DNA of 64,000 nucleotides from Deltaproteobacteria bacterium (GTDB lineage Bacteria; Myxococcota_A; UBA796; GCA-2862545): assembly GCA_016938035.1 (NCBI GenBank), contig JAFGVK010000181.1, positions 24,195 through 88,194 of the forward strand, in the 5' to 3' direction. The notes under the pieces were generated by a model. It was not told where the DNA came from. It did not search any database and worked only from the letters and a program-made list of their open reading frames with translations. The translations under genes and the position numbers were made by a program. Below are positions 50,868 through 59,401 of this stretch, one piece after another. Numbering within the stretch: the stretch's first letter is position 1; each line of letters opens with the position of its first letter.

Positions 50868-52021
50868 CAGCCCTCCTGAGCGTCGTGCGCGCGGGTCTCC
50901 ATGCTCACCCTGAGGAGCAGGCCCACGCTGAAGAGGTGAACGACCACCGCCGAGGCCCCGTAGGAAAGGAACGGGAACACCAGCCCCTTCGCCGGGACCC
51001 AGCCCACCACCACCCCGAGGTTGATGATGGCCTGCGCGGCCAGCATCGCGGTGAGGGCCGCGCCGAGGAGCCGCCCATAGAGGTCTACCGCCCTGGAGGC
51101 GATGGTCACCCCCCTCCAGAGCATGGCGAGGTAGATCATGAGGAACACGAAGAGACCCACGCCACCAAGCTCCTCGCCGACCACCGCGAGGATGAAGTCG
51201 GTGTGAGCCTCCGGCAGGAAGCCCCGCTGCGCCAGCCCTGTGGCCAGCCCGTTCCCGAAGGTGCCCCCCGACGCCAGGGCGATCCAGCCCTGGACCACCT
51301 GGTAGCCAGAGCCGCTGCCGTCCGCGAGCGGATCCGTGAACGAGGTCAGGCGCACGATGCGATAGGGCTCCAGGATGGCCAGCCCGAACAGCGCCAAGAC
51401 GCCGAGGCCTCCTAGGCCCATCACCCACCGCCACCTCAGCCCCGCCACAAAGAGCATCACCCCGACCAGCCCGGACATCACCACCGTGGTGCCAAAATCA
51501 GGCTCGATAAACACCGGCCCGATCAGGCCCAGCGACAGCACCCCGGCGGTGACCAGGATGGTCCAGTCCCGCATCCGCCCCTCATTGCGCTGCAAGAAGG
51601 TGGCGAGCATCAGGATCAGCCCCACCTTGGCGAACTCAGAGGGCTGGATGTTCACCCCGACGTGGATCCACCGGGTGGCGCCGTTCGCGGTGTAGGCCAG
51701 GGGGGTGAAGACCAGCATCAGCCCGAGGAACGACAGCCCCGCAGCGGGATAGCCCACCGCCCGCAGCCAGCGCCAAGGCACCACCGTCACCCCAATCGAC
51801 ACCCCCACCCCCAGCAGCACCCCGGCCACCTGACGGTTGAAGAAGGTGAGCGAGTCGCCGTAGACAGCGTCCGCGTGAGAGGAGCTGGCCGAGAGGATCA
51901 TGAACAGGCCAAACACCACCAGCACGGCCGTCAGCAGCACCAGCGGCCAGTCCCAGGCGCCGAGGCGGGGACGGGGGATCGCGGGGGCCCTCACCTCGTT
52001 GGGGGCAATCACTGCGCTCAT
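50867..52021 (-). CDS. ftsW: FtsW (SEDS-family lipid II polymerase)
   Basis: 384 residues, about ten transmembrane helices. SEDS hallmarks: WIHVGVNIQPSEFAKVGLILMLATFL, GPVFIEPDFGTTVVMSGLVGVMLFVAGLRW, GTFGNGLATGLAQRGFLPEAHTDFILAVVGEELGGVG and YGASAVVVHLFSVGLLLRVSMETR. Septal peptidoglycan glycosyltransferase partner of FtsI. It starts inside the end of murD (ATGA overlap at 52018-52021). A RodA role is less likely given the cluster. Confidence 0.94.
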   Translation of the reverse strand: MSAVIAPNEVRAPAIPRPRLGAWDWPLVLLTAVLVVFGLFMILSASSSHADAVYGDSLTFFNRQVAGVLLGVGVSIGVTVVPWRWLRAVGYPAAGLSFLGLMLVFTPLAYTANGATRWIHVGVNIQPSEFAKVGLILMLATFLQRNEGRMRDWTILVTAGVLSLGLIGPVFIEPDFGTTVVMSGLVGVMLFVAGLRWRWVMGLGGLGVLALFGLAILEPYRIVRLTSFTDPLADGSGSGYQVVQGWIALASGGTFGNGLATGLAQRGFLPEAHTDFILAVVGEELGGVGLFVFLMIYLAMLWRGVTIASRAVDLYGRLLGAALTAMLAAQAIINLGVVVGWVPAKGLVFPFLSYGASAVVVHLFSVGLLLRVSMETRAHDAQEG

Positions 52022-53331
52022 CGGCCCTCCCCCCGGGCCAGGGCCCGGAACACGTCGCCTCGGTGCTCAAAATTCCTGAATTCGTCGAAGGAGGCGCAGC
52101 CGGGGCTCAGCAGCACCGCGTCCCCAGGCGCGGCCAGCGCCTCGCCCGCGGAGACCGCGCCGGCCAGATCGCTCGCCCTGGTGGGGCGCAACCCGAGGGA
52201 CTCGAGCTCATCGGCGATCAGCGCCCCGTCGCCTCCGAAGCACACCACCGCCCGGTGGCGCTGGAGGTGGGGCAGCAGCGGCGCGAAGCGCTCACCCTTA
52301 CCCTCGCCGCCCAGGAGCACCACCGCCCGCTGGGCGAGCCCGCGCAGGCCGGTCTCCACCGCGGCGACGTTGGTGGCCTTCGAGTCGTTGATGTACAGCA
52401 CCCCGTGGCGCTCCCCCACCACCTCCATCCGGTGCGGGAGGGCCCGCAGGGTGGCGAGCCCAGCCTGGACCGCCTGGACGCTGGCCCCGTGGACCAGGGC
52501 GAGCATCGCGGCCACCGCGGCGTTGTCGCGGTTGTGCTCCCCCGGGATGTCGAGGTCATCCAGCGACAGGGTGGCGTCCACCCCCCCTACCTGGACCCGC
52601 ACCGAGGTCCCGTCGCGGACCACCCCGGGCAGGGCGCCGAGCCAGCACCGCGCGCCCCCCTGCCCCTCGGAGGCCGCCTGCAGCAGCGGGGTGTCCACCG
52701 GGATCATCGCGGGCCCCTCCCCAAGCCCGTGGAAGATCCGGGCCTTGTGGGCCGCGTAATTCTCCATCGTCTTGTGGCGGCCCAGGTGGTCCGGGGTGAG
52801 GTTGAGGATCACCGCGGCGTTGGCGCGAAAGGCGCCGGGCAGCTCGAGCTGGTAGGAGCTGACCTCTGCCACCAGCACGTCGTAGCGCCCCCTGTGGAGC
52901 GCGGCGCCCGAGACGGGGTCGCCCAGGTTGCCGCCTACGAAGGGGGCGTAGCCCGCGGCGCGGAGCAATTGCCCCGTGAACCAGGTGACGGTGGACTTAC
53001 CGTTGGTGCCGGTGATCGCCAGGGTCGGCAGCCGCAGGTGCTCCCAGCCGAAGCCCAGCTCACCCACCACCCGCACCCCCGCCGCGCGGGCCGCAGCGAG
53101 GTCCGCCTGCGCCGCCGGCACCCCTGGAGAGACGACGATCAGATCGGCATCAACGAGCGTCTCGCGGCGATGGGGGCCCAGCTCCAGGCGGGCTCCCGCG
53201 GGCGCCTCCACCCCCTCGGTCCGCAGGTCGAGGCCCACTACGTCCGCCCCGAGCGACAGCGCGAGCCGCGCCGCGGCCTGGCCGGAGCCTCCCATCCCGA
53301 CGATGACGACGCGCGCGCCTTGGAGGGTCAT
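52018..53331 (-). CDS. murD: UDP-N-acetylmuramoyl-L-alanine--D-glutamate ligase
   Basis: 437 residues. Adds D-Glu. VVIVGMGGSGQAAARLALSLGADVVGLD opens the N-terminal Rossmann domain; ITGTNGKSTVTWFTGQLL is the P-loop; NLTPDHLGRHKTMENYAAHKARIF, HNRDNAAVAAMLA, YINDSKATNVAAVETGL and LLSPGCASFDEFRNFEHRGDVFR complete the Mur ligase pattern. Four bases separate it from mraY. Confidence 0.95.
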   Translation of the reverse strand: MTLQGARVVIVGMGGSGQAAARLALSLGADVVGLDLRTEGVEAPAGARLELGPHRRETLVDADLIVVSPGVPAAQADLAAARAAGVRVVGELGFGWEHLRLPTLAITGTNGKSTVTWFTGQLLRAAGYAPFVGGNLGDPVSGAALHRGRYDVLVAEVSSYQLELPGAFRANAAVILNLTPDHLGRHKTMENYAAHKARIFHGLGEGPAMIPVDTPLLQAASEGQGGARCWLGALPGVVRDGTSVRVQVGGVDATLSLDDLDIPGEHNRDNAAVAAMLALVHGASVQAVQAGLATLRALPHRMEVVGERHGVLYINDSKATNVAAVETGLRGLAQRAVVLLGGEGKGERFAPLLPHLQRHRAVVCFGGDGALIADELESLGLRPTRASDLAGAVSAGEALAAPGDAVLLSPGCASFDEFRNFEHRGDVFRALARGEGR

Positions 53332-53335
53332 AGGC

Positions 53336-54442
53336 CTATCGCAGCTTGAGGGTGGAGAGGGCCATCATCGCGAGGATGATGGAGATGATCCAGAAGCGGA
53401 CGATGATCTTGGGCTCTGACCAGCCCTGCTTCTCGTAGTGGTGGTGGATAGGCGCCATCGCGAAGATGCGCTTCTTCCTCAGCTTGTAGGAGCCCACCTG
53501 CAGCACCACCGAGAGGGCCTCCATCACGAAGATGCCGCCCACCAGCACGAAGAGCAGCTCATGCTTGGTGGTCACCGCCAGCATGGCCAGGGTCCCGCCG
53601 AGCGCGAGGGAGCCCACGTCCCCCATGAAGACCTGGGCGGGGTAGGCGTTGTACCACAGGAAGCCCAGCCCCGCCCCCACCACCGCCATCGCGATGACGA
53701 TCATCTCGCCGGCGCCAGCAACGTAGGGAATTCCGAGGTAATCAGCAAATTTTGCGTGGCCGGTGACGTAGGCGATCACCCCATAGGTGGCGGCCGAGGT
53801 CATCACCGGGCCGATCGCCAGCCCGTCGAGGCCATCCGTGAGGTTGACGGCGTTCGACACCGCCACCGCGACGAACAGGGCGAAGGCCGGGAACAGCCAG
53901 CCCAGCGCGTCGGGCGCCCCCACCCACAGCTCGCGGAAGTCGATCACCGCGTCTTTCACGAAGGGGATGGCGAGGGTGGGCTCGATCGCGCCGCTGAGGT
54001 GACCCCAGGCGAGCACGCCCCCGCCGATCAGCACCTGCCCGACGATCTTCCAGCGGCCAGCGAGCCCGTCGGAGGACCTGTGCATCACCTTCTTCCAGTC
54101 GTCGACGAAGCCGATCAGGCCGTAGCCGAGGGTGACGATGAGCACCATCCAGGTGTAGGCGTCGTCCAGGCGCGCCCAGAGGAGGGTCGACACGGTGATG
54201 CCCAGCAGGATCGGCACCCCGCCCATGGTGGGGGTGCCCACCTTGTTGAGCAGGTGGCTCTCTGGGCCGTCGCTGCGGATGATCTGGTTCACCTTAGCCT
54301 GCTTCATCCAGCGGATGAAGTAGGGGAACACTAGGTAGCTGAGCACCAGCGCGGTGATCATGCCCCAGGCGGTTCGGAAGGTGATGTAGCGGAAGACGTT
54401 GGTACCGGGGAGGTCCAGCGAGGTCATCAGGTGGTAGAGCAT
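53336..54442 (-). CDS. mraY: Phospho-N-acetylmuramoyl-pentapeptide transferase
   Basis: 368 residues, about ten transmembrane helices. Makes lipid I from UDP-MurNAc-pentapeptide and undecaprenyl phosphate. Motifs: GTPTMGGVPIL, GFVDDWKKVM (the Asp-Asp pair), NAVNLTDGLDGLAIGPV, QVFMGDVGSLALGGTLA and APIHHHYEKQGWSEPKIIVRFWI. It overlaps murF by 16 bases. Confidence 0.96.
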   Translation of the reverse strand: MLYHLMTSLDLPGTNVFRYITFRTAWGMITALVLSYLVFPYFIRWMKQAKVNQIIRSDGPESHLLNKVGTPTMGGVPILLGITVSTLLWARLDDAYTWMVLIVTLGYGLIGFVDDWKKVMHRSSDGLAGRWKIVGQVLIGGGVLAWGHLSGAIEPTLAIPFVKDAVIDFRELWVGAPDALGWLFPAFALFVAVAVSNAVNLTDGLDGLAIGPVMTSAATYGVIAYVTGHAKFADYLGIPYVAGAGEMIVIAMAVVGAGLGFLWYNAYPAQVFMGDVGSLALGGTLAMLAVTTKHELLFVLVGGIFVMEALSVVLQVGSYKLRKKRIFAMAPIHHHYEKQGWSEPKIIVRFWIISIILAMMALSTLKLR

Positions 54443-55794
54443 AGTCCGTCCTCCGCTTGAAGCATCTGCAAGACGCGTTCCACCCTGGTGCCCCTGCTGC
54501 CCTTGAAGAGGACCACGTGCGCCTCAGTGAGGGCCGCGCAGAGGGAGGGTGCCGCGTCCAAGGGATCTGCGTACACCGCGATCTGCTGGGAGACGCCCAG
54601 CGCGTGGGCGGCGGCAGCCATCCTGGCCCCCACCACCACCAGCTGATCCAGCCCCAGCGCCAGGGCGTCCCGGATCACCGCCTGGTGCCAGTCCGCCTCG
54701 CCAGCCCCCAGCTCGAGCATGTCCCCGATCACCGCCACCCTGACCCCTGGGAGCGAGGCGAGGGTCCGCAGGGAGGAGATCATCGAGGCGGGGTTCGCGT
54801 TGTAGGCGTCGTTGAGGGCGGTGGCGCCCCGCGGGAGGGGCTCCCGCCGCAGGCGCATCCCCACCGGGCGCCAGGCGCTCATGTCGGCCGCCGCCCTGTG
54901 GAGGTCCAGCCCCAGGCCCAGCGCGACGGCCAGCGCCGCGCCCGCGTCATGGGCGACGTGCTCCCCGGGGGCCTGCAGGTGGGCGGTGACCCGCCCCACC
55001 GGGGTCTCGAACACCGCGACGGTGCCGAGCTGCGCTGCCTCCAGCGCCGAAGAGACCAGCCGGATGTCGGCGTCCTCGGCCACCCCCCAGCTCAGCACCC
55101 TGGTGCCTGCGGGGCGAGGAATCCGCCGCACGAAGGGGTCGTCCAGGTTCACCACCAGCAGGTCGCCCGCCCTGGCGGTGGAGAAGATCGCGCCCTTCTC
55201 TCGCGCGACGCCGGCGAGCCCCCCTAGCTCCTGGAGGTGGGCGGGCCCCACGTTGACGATCAACCGCACGTCGGGTTGCGCGATGCGAGCGAGGAAGTCG
55301 ATCTCCCCCGGTGAGGAGGTGCCCATCTCGACCACCACCGCGTCCGCGTCGAGCGGGGCGGCGAGGAGGGTCATCGGGACCCCCAGGTGGTTGTTGAGGT
55401 TGCCGCCGGTCTGGTGGACCGCGCCCATCTGGCTGAGGGCGGCGTGGATCAGCGACCTGGTCGTGGTCTTTCCCGAGCTGCCGGTCAGGGCGACCACAGG
55501 CGCCGTGAGCCTGGCCCTGGCCGCACGCCCGAGATCTTGGAGGGCCCTGGTGGTGTCCGAGACCCTCACCGCGCCGCGGCCCCAGCCCTCGGGGAGCTCC
55601 CGATCGACCACACACCCCACGGCATGCTCGATATTGTCGAGAAAATCGTGGCCATCGAACCGCTCGCCCCGCAGGGCCAGATACCAGGCCTCCGCGCTCA
55701 GGGCCCTGGTGTCGGTGAGCACGGCGCCCTCGCCGCCCGGCCGGAGCACCTCTCCGCCGGTGGCCGCCGCGATCTGCTCAGCGTTGAACCTCAT
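54427..55794 (-). CDS. murF: UDP-N-acetylmuramoyl-tripeptide--D-alanyl-D-alanine ligase
   Basis: 455 residues. Adds D-Ala-D-Ala to the tripeptide. TDTRALSAEAWYLALRGERFDGHDFLDN at the start, P-loop TGSSGKTTTRSLI, NNHLGVPMTLL, VEMGTSSPGEIDFLARIAQPDVRLIVNVGPAHLQELGG, NDAYNANPASMISSLRTLAS and GDMLELGAGEADWHQAV. Overlaps murE by 17 bases and mraY by 16. Confidence 0.96.
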   Translation of the reverse strand: MRFNAEQIAAATGGEVLRPGGEGAVLTDTRALSAEAWYLALRGERFDGHDFLDNIEHAVGCVVDRELPEGWGRGAVRVSDTTRALQDLGRAARARLTAPVVALTGSSGKTTTRSLIHAALSQMGAVHQTGGNLNNHLGVPMTLLAAPLDADAVVVEMGTSSPGEIDFLARIAQPDVRLIVNVGPAHLQELGGLAGVAREKGAIFSTARAGDLLVVNLDDPFVRRIPRPAGTRVLSWGVAEDADIRLVSSALEAAQLGTVAVFETPVGRVTAHLQAPGEHVAHDAGAALAVALGLGLDLHRAAADMSAWRPVGMRLRREPLPRGATALNDAYNANPASMISSLRTLASLPGVRVAVIGDMLELGAGEADWHQAVIRDALALGLDQLVVVGARMAAAAHALGVSQQIAVYADPLDAAPSLCAALTEAHVVLFKGSRGTRVERVLQMLQAEDGLCSTT

Positions 55795-57247
55795 CGATCC
55801 TCCCCTGGAGGTCCCGCAGGACCCGCGCCGCGACCTCGCGATCGTCGAAGGGGTACCGCACCCCCCCGATCTCTTGGTAGGTCTCGTGTCCCTTCCCCGC
55901 GATCAGCACCGCGTCCCCTTCCCCCGCGCCGCGAAGCGCCAGGCGGATCGCCGCGGCCCGGTCCGGCTCCACCGCCGGGGTCCCGGACATCCCCGATAGA
56001 ATCGCCTCGATGATCTGTAGCGGGTCCTCGGAGCGGGGGTTGTCGGAGGTCACCACCTGGTGGTCGGCCAGGCGCGACACCACCTCCCCCATCCTCGGAC
56101 GCTTGCCCTGGTCCCGGTCCCCACCGCAGCCGAACACCACCCACACCGCGCCGGGGGTCACCTCGCGCACCGCGCCGATGGCCGCCTCCAGCGCGTCCTC
56201 AGTGTGGGCGTAGTCCACGAGCACCGCGGCACCACCGCGGTTATCGACCGACTCCAGCCGTCCCTCCACCCCCCTCACCTGCCCCAGGGCGGACGCCGCC
56301 TCCTCCAGCCCGACCCCGAGGGTGAGCAGGGCGCCCAGGGCCGCGGTGAGGTTCATCGCGTTGTAGCGCCCCACCAGCGGGCTGCTCAGGCGCACCGGGC
56401 CGGCGGGGGTGTGGACGGTCATGGAGAGCCCGTGCGGCCCGAGCGACAGCGCGCGGATCGACAGCTCCGAGCCCTGGTCGAAGCCGTAGCGCCAGGTGTC
56501 CTGCGGCAGGCTCAGGCGGTCCAGCGGCGCCTCGTCCACCACCAGCGCCCTGGGAGCGCCTCCCTCAGCCCGAAGGTGCGCGCGAAACAGCCCGGCCTTC
56601 GCGTCCAGGTAGGCGTCCATCGTGCCGTGAAAATCGAGGTGATCGCGCCCCAGCGAGGTGAAGATGCCCAGATAGAAGGGGATGGCGTCCACCCGCCGCT
56701 GCACCAGCCCGATGCTCGACACCTCCATCGCCACCACCTCGACACCGAGGTCGAGGGCCTCCCGGAACAGGCCCTGGAGCTGGTGTGACTCGGGGGTGGT
56801 GAGCTGGGTGGGGATGGCGGTGCCCGCCAGCCAGGTGCCCATCGTGCCCACCCTGCCAGCGCGCCGCCCCAGGAGGCCCAGCGCCTGATCGATGAGGGTG
56901 GTGGTGGTGGTCTTCCCGTTGGTGCCGGTGACCCCGATGACCCGCAGGGTCTCTGCGGGCCGGCGGTAGAAGGCCGCCGCCACCTGCGCGAGGGCCGCGC
57001 GCGCGTCGCGCACCTGCACCACCGTCACCCCCTCGGGGGCCGGGACCTGCCGCTCCACCAGCACCGCCCCGGCCTGCCCAAGCCCCTCCACGAAGCGGTG
57101 CCCGTCCACCCGCTCGCCGGGGATGGCCGCGTAGAGCCAGCCCTCCTGCACCTGCCGCGAGTCATGCGTCACCCCCCGGATCACCCGCGCCGTGGGACCT
57201 GAGATCTGGACCACGTCCAGCCGCTGGAGGAGGAGAGAGAGGAGCAT
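55778..57247 (-). CDS. murE: UDP-N-acetylmuramoyl-tripeptide synthetase (meso-DAP type)
   Basis: 489 residues. Adds the third amino acid. THDSRQVQEGWLYAAIPGERVDGHRFV, P-loop VTGTNGKTTTTTLID, TTPESHQLQGLFREAL, VAMEVSSIGLVQRRVDAIPF, FTSLGRDHLDFHGTMDAYLDAKAGLF and DYAHTEDALEAAIGAVREV. TSDNPRSEDP contains the DNPR motif of meso-diaminopimelate-specific enzymes, so the wall is the Gram-negative type. ATG 57247 is the first gene of this cluster; mraZ, rsmH, ftsL and ftsI are not upstream. Confidence 0.95.
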   Translation of the reverse strand: MLLSLLLQRLDVVQISGPTARVIRGVTHDSRQVQEGWLYAAIPGERVDGHRFVEGLGQAGAVLVERQVPAPEGVTVVQVRDARAALAQVAAAFYRRPAETLRVIGVTGTNGKTTTTTLIDQALGLLGRRAGRVGTMGTWLAGTAIPTQLTTPESHQLQGLFREALDLGVEVVAMEVSSIGLVQRRVDAIPFYLGIFTSLGRDHLDFHGTMDAYLDAKAGLFRAHLRAEGGAPRALVVDEAPLDRLSLPQDTWRYGFDQGSELSIRALSLGPHGLSMTVHTPAGPVRLSSPLVGRYNAMNLTAALGALLTLGVGLEEAASALGQVRGVEGRLESVDNRGGAAVLVDYAHTEDALEAAIGAVREVTPGAVWVVFGCGGDRDQGKRPRMGEVVSRLADHQVVTSDNPRSEDPLQIIEAILSGMSGTPAVEPDRAAAIRLALRGAGEGDAVLIAGKGHETYQEIGGVRYPFDDREVAARVLRDLQGRIDEVQR

Positions 57248-57311
57248 GGGGGAGGGCCGGGGAGAGGGAGGGGGGGAGGGATCCCCACAGTACCTCGTCA
57301 CGGGTCCCCTG

Positions 57312-57342
57312 GGCAAGGACTTGCCTCGCAAGGATCCTTGCG
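57312..57342. promoter_or_regulatory. Two adjacent dyads upstream of murE
   Basis: GGCAAG-GA-CTTGCC (57312-57325) and the perfect palindrome CGCAAGGATCCTTGCG (57327-57342) are neighbours sharing GCAAGGA. They lie 65-95 bases upstream of murE ATG. They could be operators or leader hairpins; no protein is assigned. Confidence 0.4.
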
Positions 57343-57676
57343 CGGCACAGGTCCCGGGAGCCCGACGCGAGGGAGCAGGTCAGGTGCGGCACCGCCGCGG
57401 CGCGATCGGGCCAGTGTTCGTAGCGAGCATCACCAGATCCCCGCAGGACACGCGGCGCGGTCCGCCGCTCGCCCTGGCGCGCCCTCCCCTGCCCCGCGGG
57501 ACCAGAGGTCAGGTCCGGCCTGGCGACGGGCGCTCCAAACACAGGTCGCAACCCTTGATGGCGCGCGCCTCCTGGTGGCGAGCAGGGCGCAGGCGGAGCC
57601 CTCCCTGACGGACCGGAGCCCGGGGGCCTGGGCCGCGGGCCGTGGGCAGGGTGCCCCGCGCCTTGCGGCCTGAGGA

Positions 57677-57685
57677 TGCTATAGG
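57677..57685 (+). promoter_or_regulatory. Extended -10 box of the ferritin-like gene
   Basis: TGCTATAGG (TG at 57677-57678, TATAGG at 57680-57685) lies 26 bases before ATG 57712. No clear -35 box, as usual for extended -10 promoters. Confidence 0.4.
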
Positions 57686-57711
57686 TGGCCGCCCTCGATG
57701 AGGAGTTGCCC

Positions 57712-58221
57712 ATGCCAGATCACCACCCTCTCCGCGCCCCCTTCGAGGCAGCGATCCGGGCAGAGCGGGAAGGACAGCGCCTGTACCGGGAGGCAGCCCA
57801 GCGGGTGGGCGACCCGGAGCCCCGCGCCGCGTTCCTCCACCTGGCGGGAGAGGAGGCTCAGCACGAGGCCTGGCTCCGCGGCCAGCTGGAGTCGCTGACC
57901 GCCGAGGGGGTCCTGGACCCCACCCTACCCCTGGGCGAGCACCTGCACTCCCCAGAGCTGCCGCTGTTCTCAGACCAATTTCTCGACCGCGCGGGCCGCG
58001 CCGCCTACGAGATCACCGCCCTGGCCGCCGGGATCGCGCTGGAGGAGGAGGGCGCGCGCGCCTACCGGCAGCTCGCCGCCAGGGCGGACCTCGCGGACCT
58101 GCGGCAGACCTTCCTCGACCTGGCCGCCTGGGAGGAGGGGCACCAGACGCTGCTGCGGCACGCGATGGAGCGGGCCCGGGAGCGCTTCTGGGCCGGCGAC
58201 CGGGCAGCCAAGGAACGCTAG
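57712..58221 (+). CDS. Ferritin-like (rubrerythrin-type) diiron protein
   Basis: 169 residues. Two ExxxxY...ExxxH half-sites are visible: EREGQRLYREAAQRV with EEAQHEAWLRGQL in the first helix pair, and LEEEGARAYRQLAARA with WEEGHQTLLRHAM in the second. These would bind two irons in a four-helix bundle. No rubredoxin domain. Likely peroxide or oxygen handling; the substrate is inferred. It resembles the C-terminal domain of the fusion at 13705-16680 in kind. AGGAG 6 bases upstream selects ATG 57712 over GTG 57685. Confidence 0.82.
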   Translation: MPDHHPLRAPFEAAIRAEREGQRLYREAAQRVGDPEPRAAFLHLAGEEAQHEAWLRGQLESLTAEGVLDPTLPLGEHLHSPELPLFSDQFLDRAGRAAYEITALAAGIALEEEGARAYRQLAARADLADLRQTFLDLAAWEEGHQTLLRHAMERARERFWAGDRAAKER

Positions 58222-58579
58222 GGTTTGGCCGGGGACACCGCCGCGGCGACAGGTGGAGTCTTCGCGGATCCGCGAAGCGTGACCGGGTGGATGCCGGGCT
58301 CGGGGACCAATACACGCGGGCGGTCCCCCTAACGGCGTGGGTCGCCCGCGCTCCTCGGGCCCGCGCGCGGTGCTCCGCTGGGGAGGCCGCGGCGCCGTGG
58401 TCCCAGGGCCGCCCCTGCACGACCGGGCGGTCCGGCCCTGCGTCCCCGCGGGGGGCAAGGGTGTCCGGCGTGGACGCCGCTGGCGCCTCCCAGTTCGGGC
58501 GCGCACCTCCGCGCGCTGGCGCGGCGCGTCGAGGCCGCGCACGCCAGGACGCGGCGCCTGGGTCCCTCCCGCCCGCCCC
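58222..58579. other. 358-bp intergenic region between convergent genes
   Basis: An 18-base perfect palindrome centred on GGATCC lies at 58260-58277, 39 bases after the stop of the ferritin-like gene; it may be a terminator hairpin without T-run. The rest is extremely GC-rich with no recognisable gene or RNA. Confidence 0.45.
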
Positions 58580-59383
58580 CTAGAGCTCCCCGAAGAGCGC
58601 CCTGGTGTTCGCCGCCAGCTGCTCCCTCGCCTCGCCGGGGGAGCAGCCCCAGAGGGTCGCGGCGTAGTCGGCCGTCCCCGCGATGTTGGCGGGCTCGTTC
58701 AGCGCACCGGGCACCGGGCCCAGGTAGGGCGCGTCGGTCTCTAGCAGCACCTTGTCCCGCGGCAGCTTCTCCAGCAGCCTGGTGAAGCTCTCGGAGCGCC
58801 GGGCGTTGGCCGGGATCGAGAAATACTGCCCCTCCAGCTCTGCGATCTTCATGGCCAGCTTGACCTTCCCGCCGAAGCAGTGCCAGCAGACCCTGGTCAG
58901 CCGCTGCTCCTCGACGATCTCCATCATCCGGCGCTCCCGCTTTCGGGTGTGGAGGATCACCGGCTTGTCGGCAGCTACCGCCACCGCCAGCAGTTGGCGC
59001 AGCACCTCCTCCTGTCGCCCCCAGAGGAGCTCCGGCACCCAGTAGCCATCCAGGCCGATCTCCCCCACCGCCACCGCCTCGTCGATCAGCGCCCGCACCT
59101 GCGCCACCGCCTCCTCGGCGGGGAGCACCGGCCCGTCGTCGCGCTTATACTCGACCCCCGCCGCGATCATCTCGGGGAGCACGGCATCGACGGGGTAGAG
59201 CCCGTAGGCCGGGCGCACCAGCGGGTGACGCGCCGCGAGCGCCCTCACCGCGGCGTTGTCGGCGACGTTGAGGCCGTTGGAGATGACCGCGCTCAGGCCA
59301 GCGGCCGCGGCCCTCGCGAGCACCTCCCCCTCCATCGCCGCGAGGCGTGGGTCGGTGAGGTGGGTGTGGACATCGGTCAGCAT
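58580..59383 (-). CDS. TatD-family metal-dependent hydrolase
   Basis: 267 residues. TIM-barrel metallohydrolase: DVHTHLTD (HxH), GEIGLDGYW (Glu), VILHTRKRERRMMEI, CWHCFGG and LLETDAPYLGPVPGALNEPANI (terminal Asp) match TatD DNase-type enzymes. A somewhat divergent member with an insertion near AAGVEYKRDDGP. The physiological substrate is uncertain (DNA or nucleotides for TatD). First ATG 59383. Preceded by the methyltransferase gene with an 18-base gap. Confidence 0.85.
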   Translation of the reverse strand: MLTDVHTHLTDPRLAAMEGEVLARAAAAGLSAVISNGLNVADNAAVRALAARHPLVRPAYGLYPVDAVLPEMIAAGVEYKRDDGPVLPAEEAVAQVRALIDEAVAVGEIGLDGYWVPELLWGRQEEVLRQLLAVAVAADKPVILHTRKRERRMMEIVEEQRLTRVCWHCFGGKVKLAMKIAELEGQYFSIPANARRSESFTRLLEKLPRDKVLLETDAPYLGPVPGALNEPANIAGTADYAATLWGCSPGEAREQLAANTRALFGEL

Positions 59384-59401
59384 GGGGCTCCTGGCGCCGA
59401 C

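Larger units (their letters stand above)
57248..57711. other. 464-bp region between divergent murE and ferritin-like genes
   Basis: It should contain the promoters of both genes. Visible: GGCAAG/CTTGCC and an adjoining 16-base perfect palindrome (57312-57342), a purine-rich stretch before murE, and an extended -10 box for the plus-strand gene. No ORF with protein character. Confidence 0.5.

Noticed and set aside
49485..51434. Upstream extension of the murC frame through ftsW, considered as a hidden murG
   Set aside because: The ~190 extra residues are Arg/Gly/Pro-rich shadow sequence without MurG motifs, and the frame of ftsW is fully coding there.
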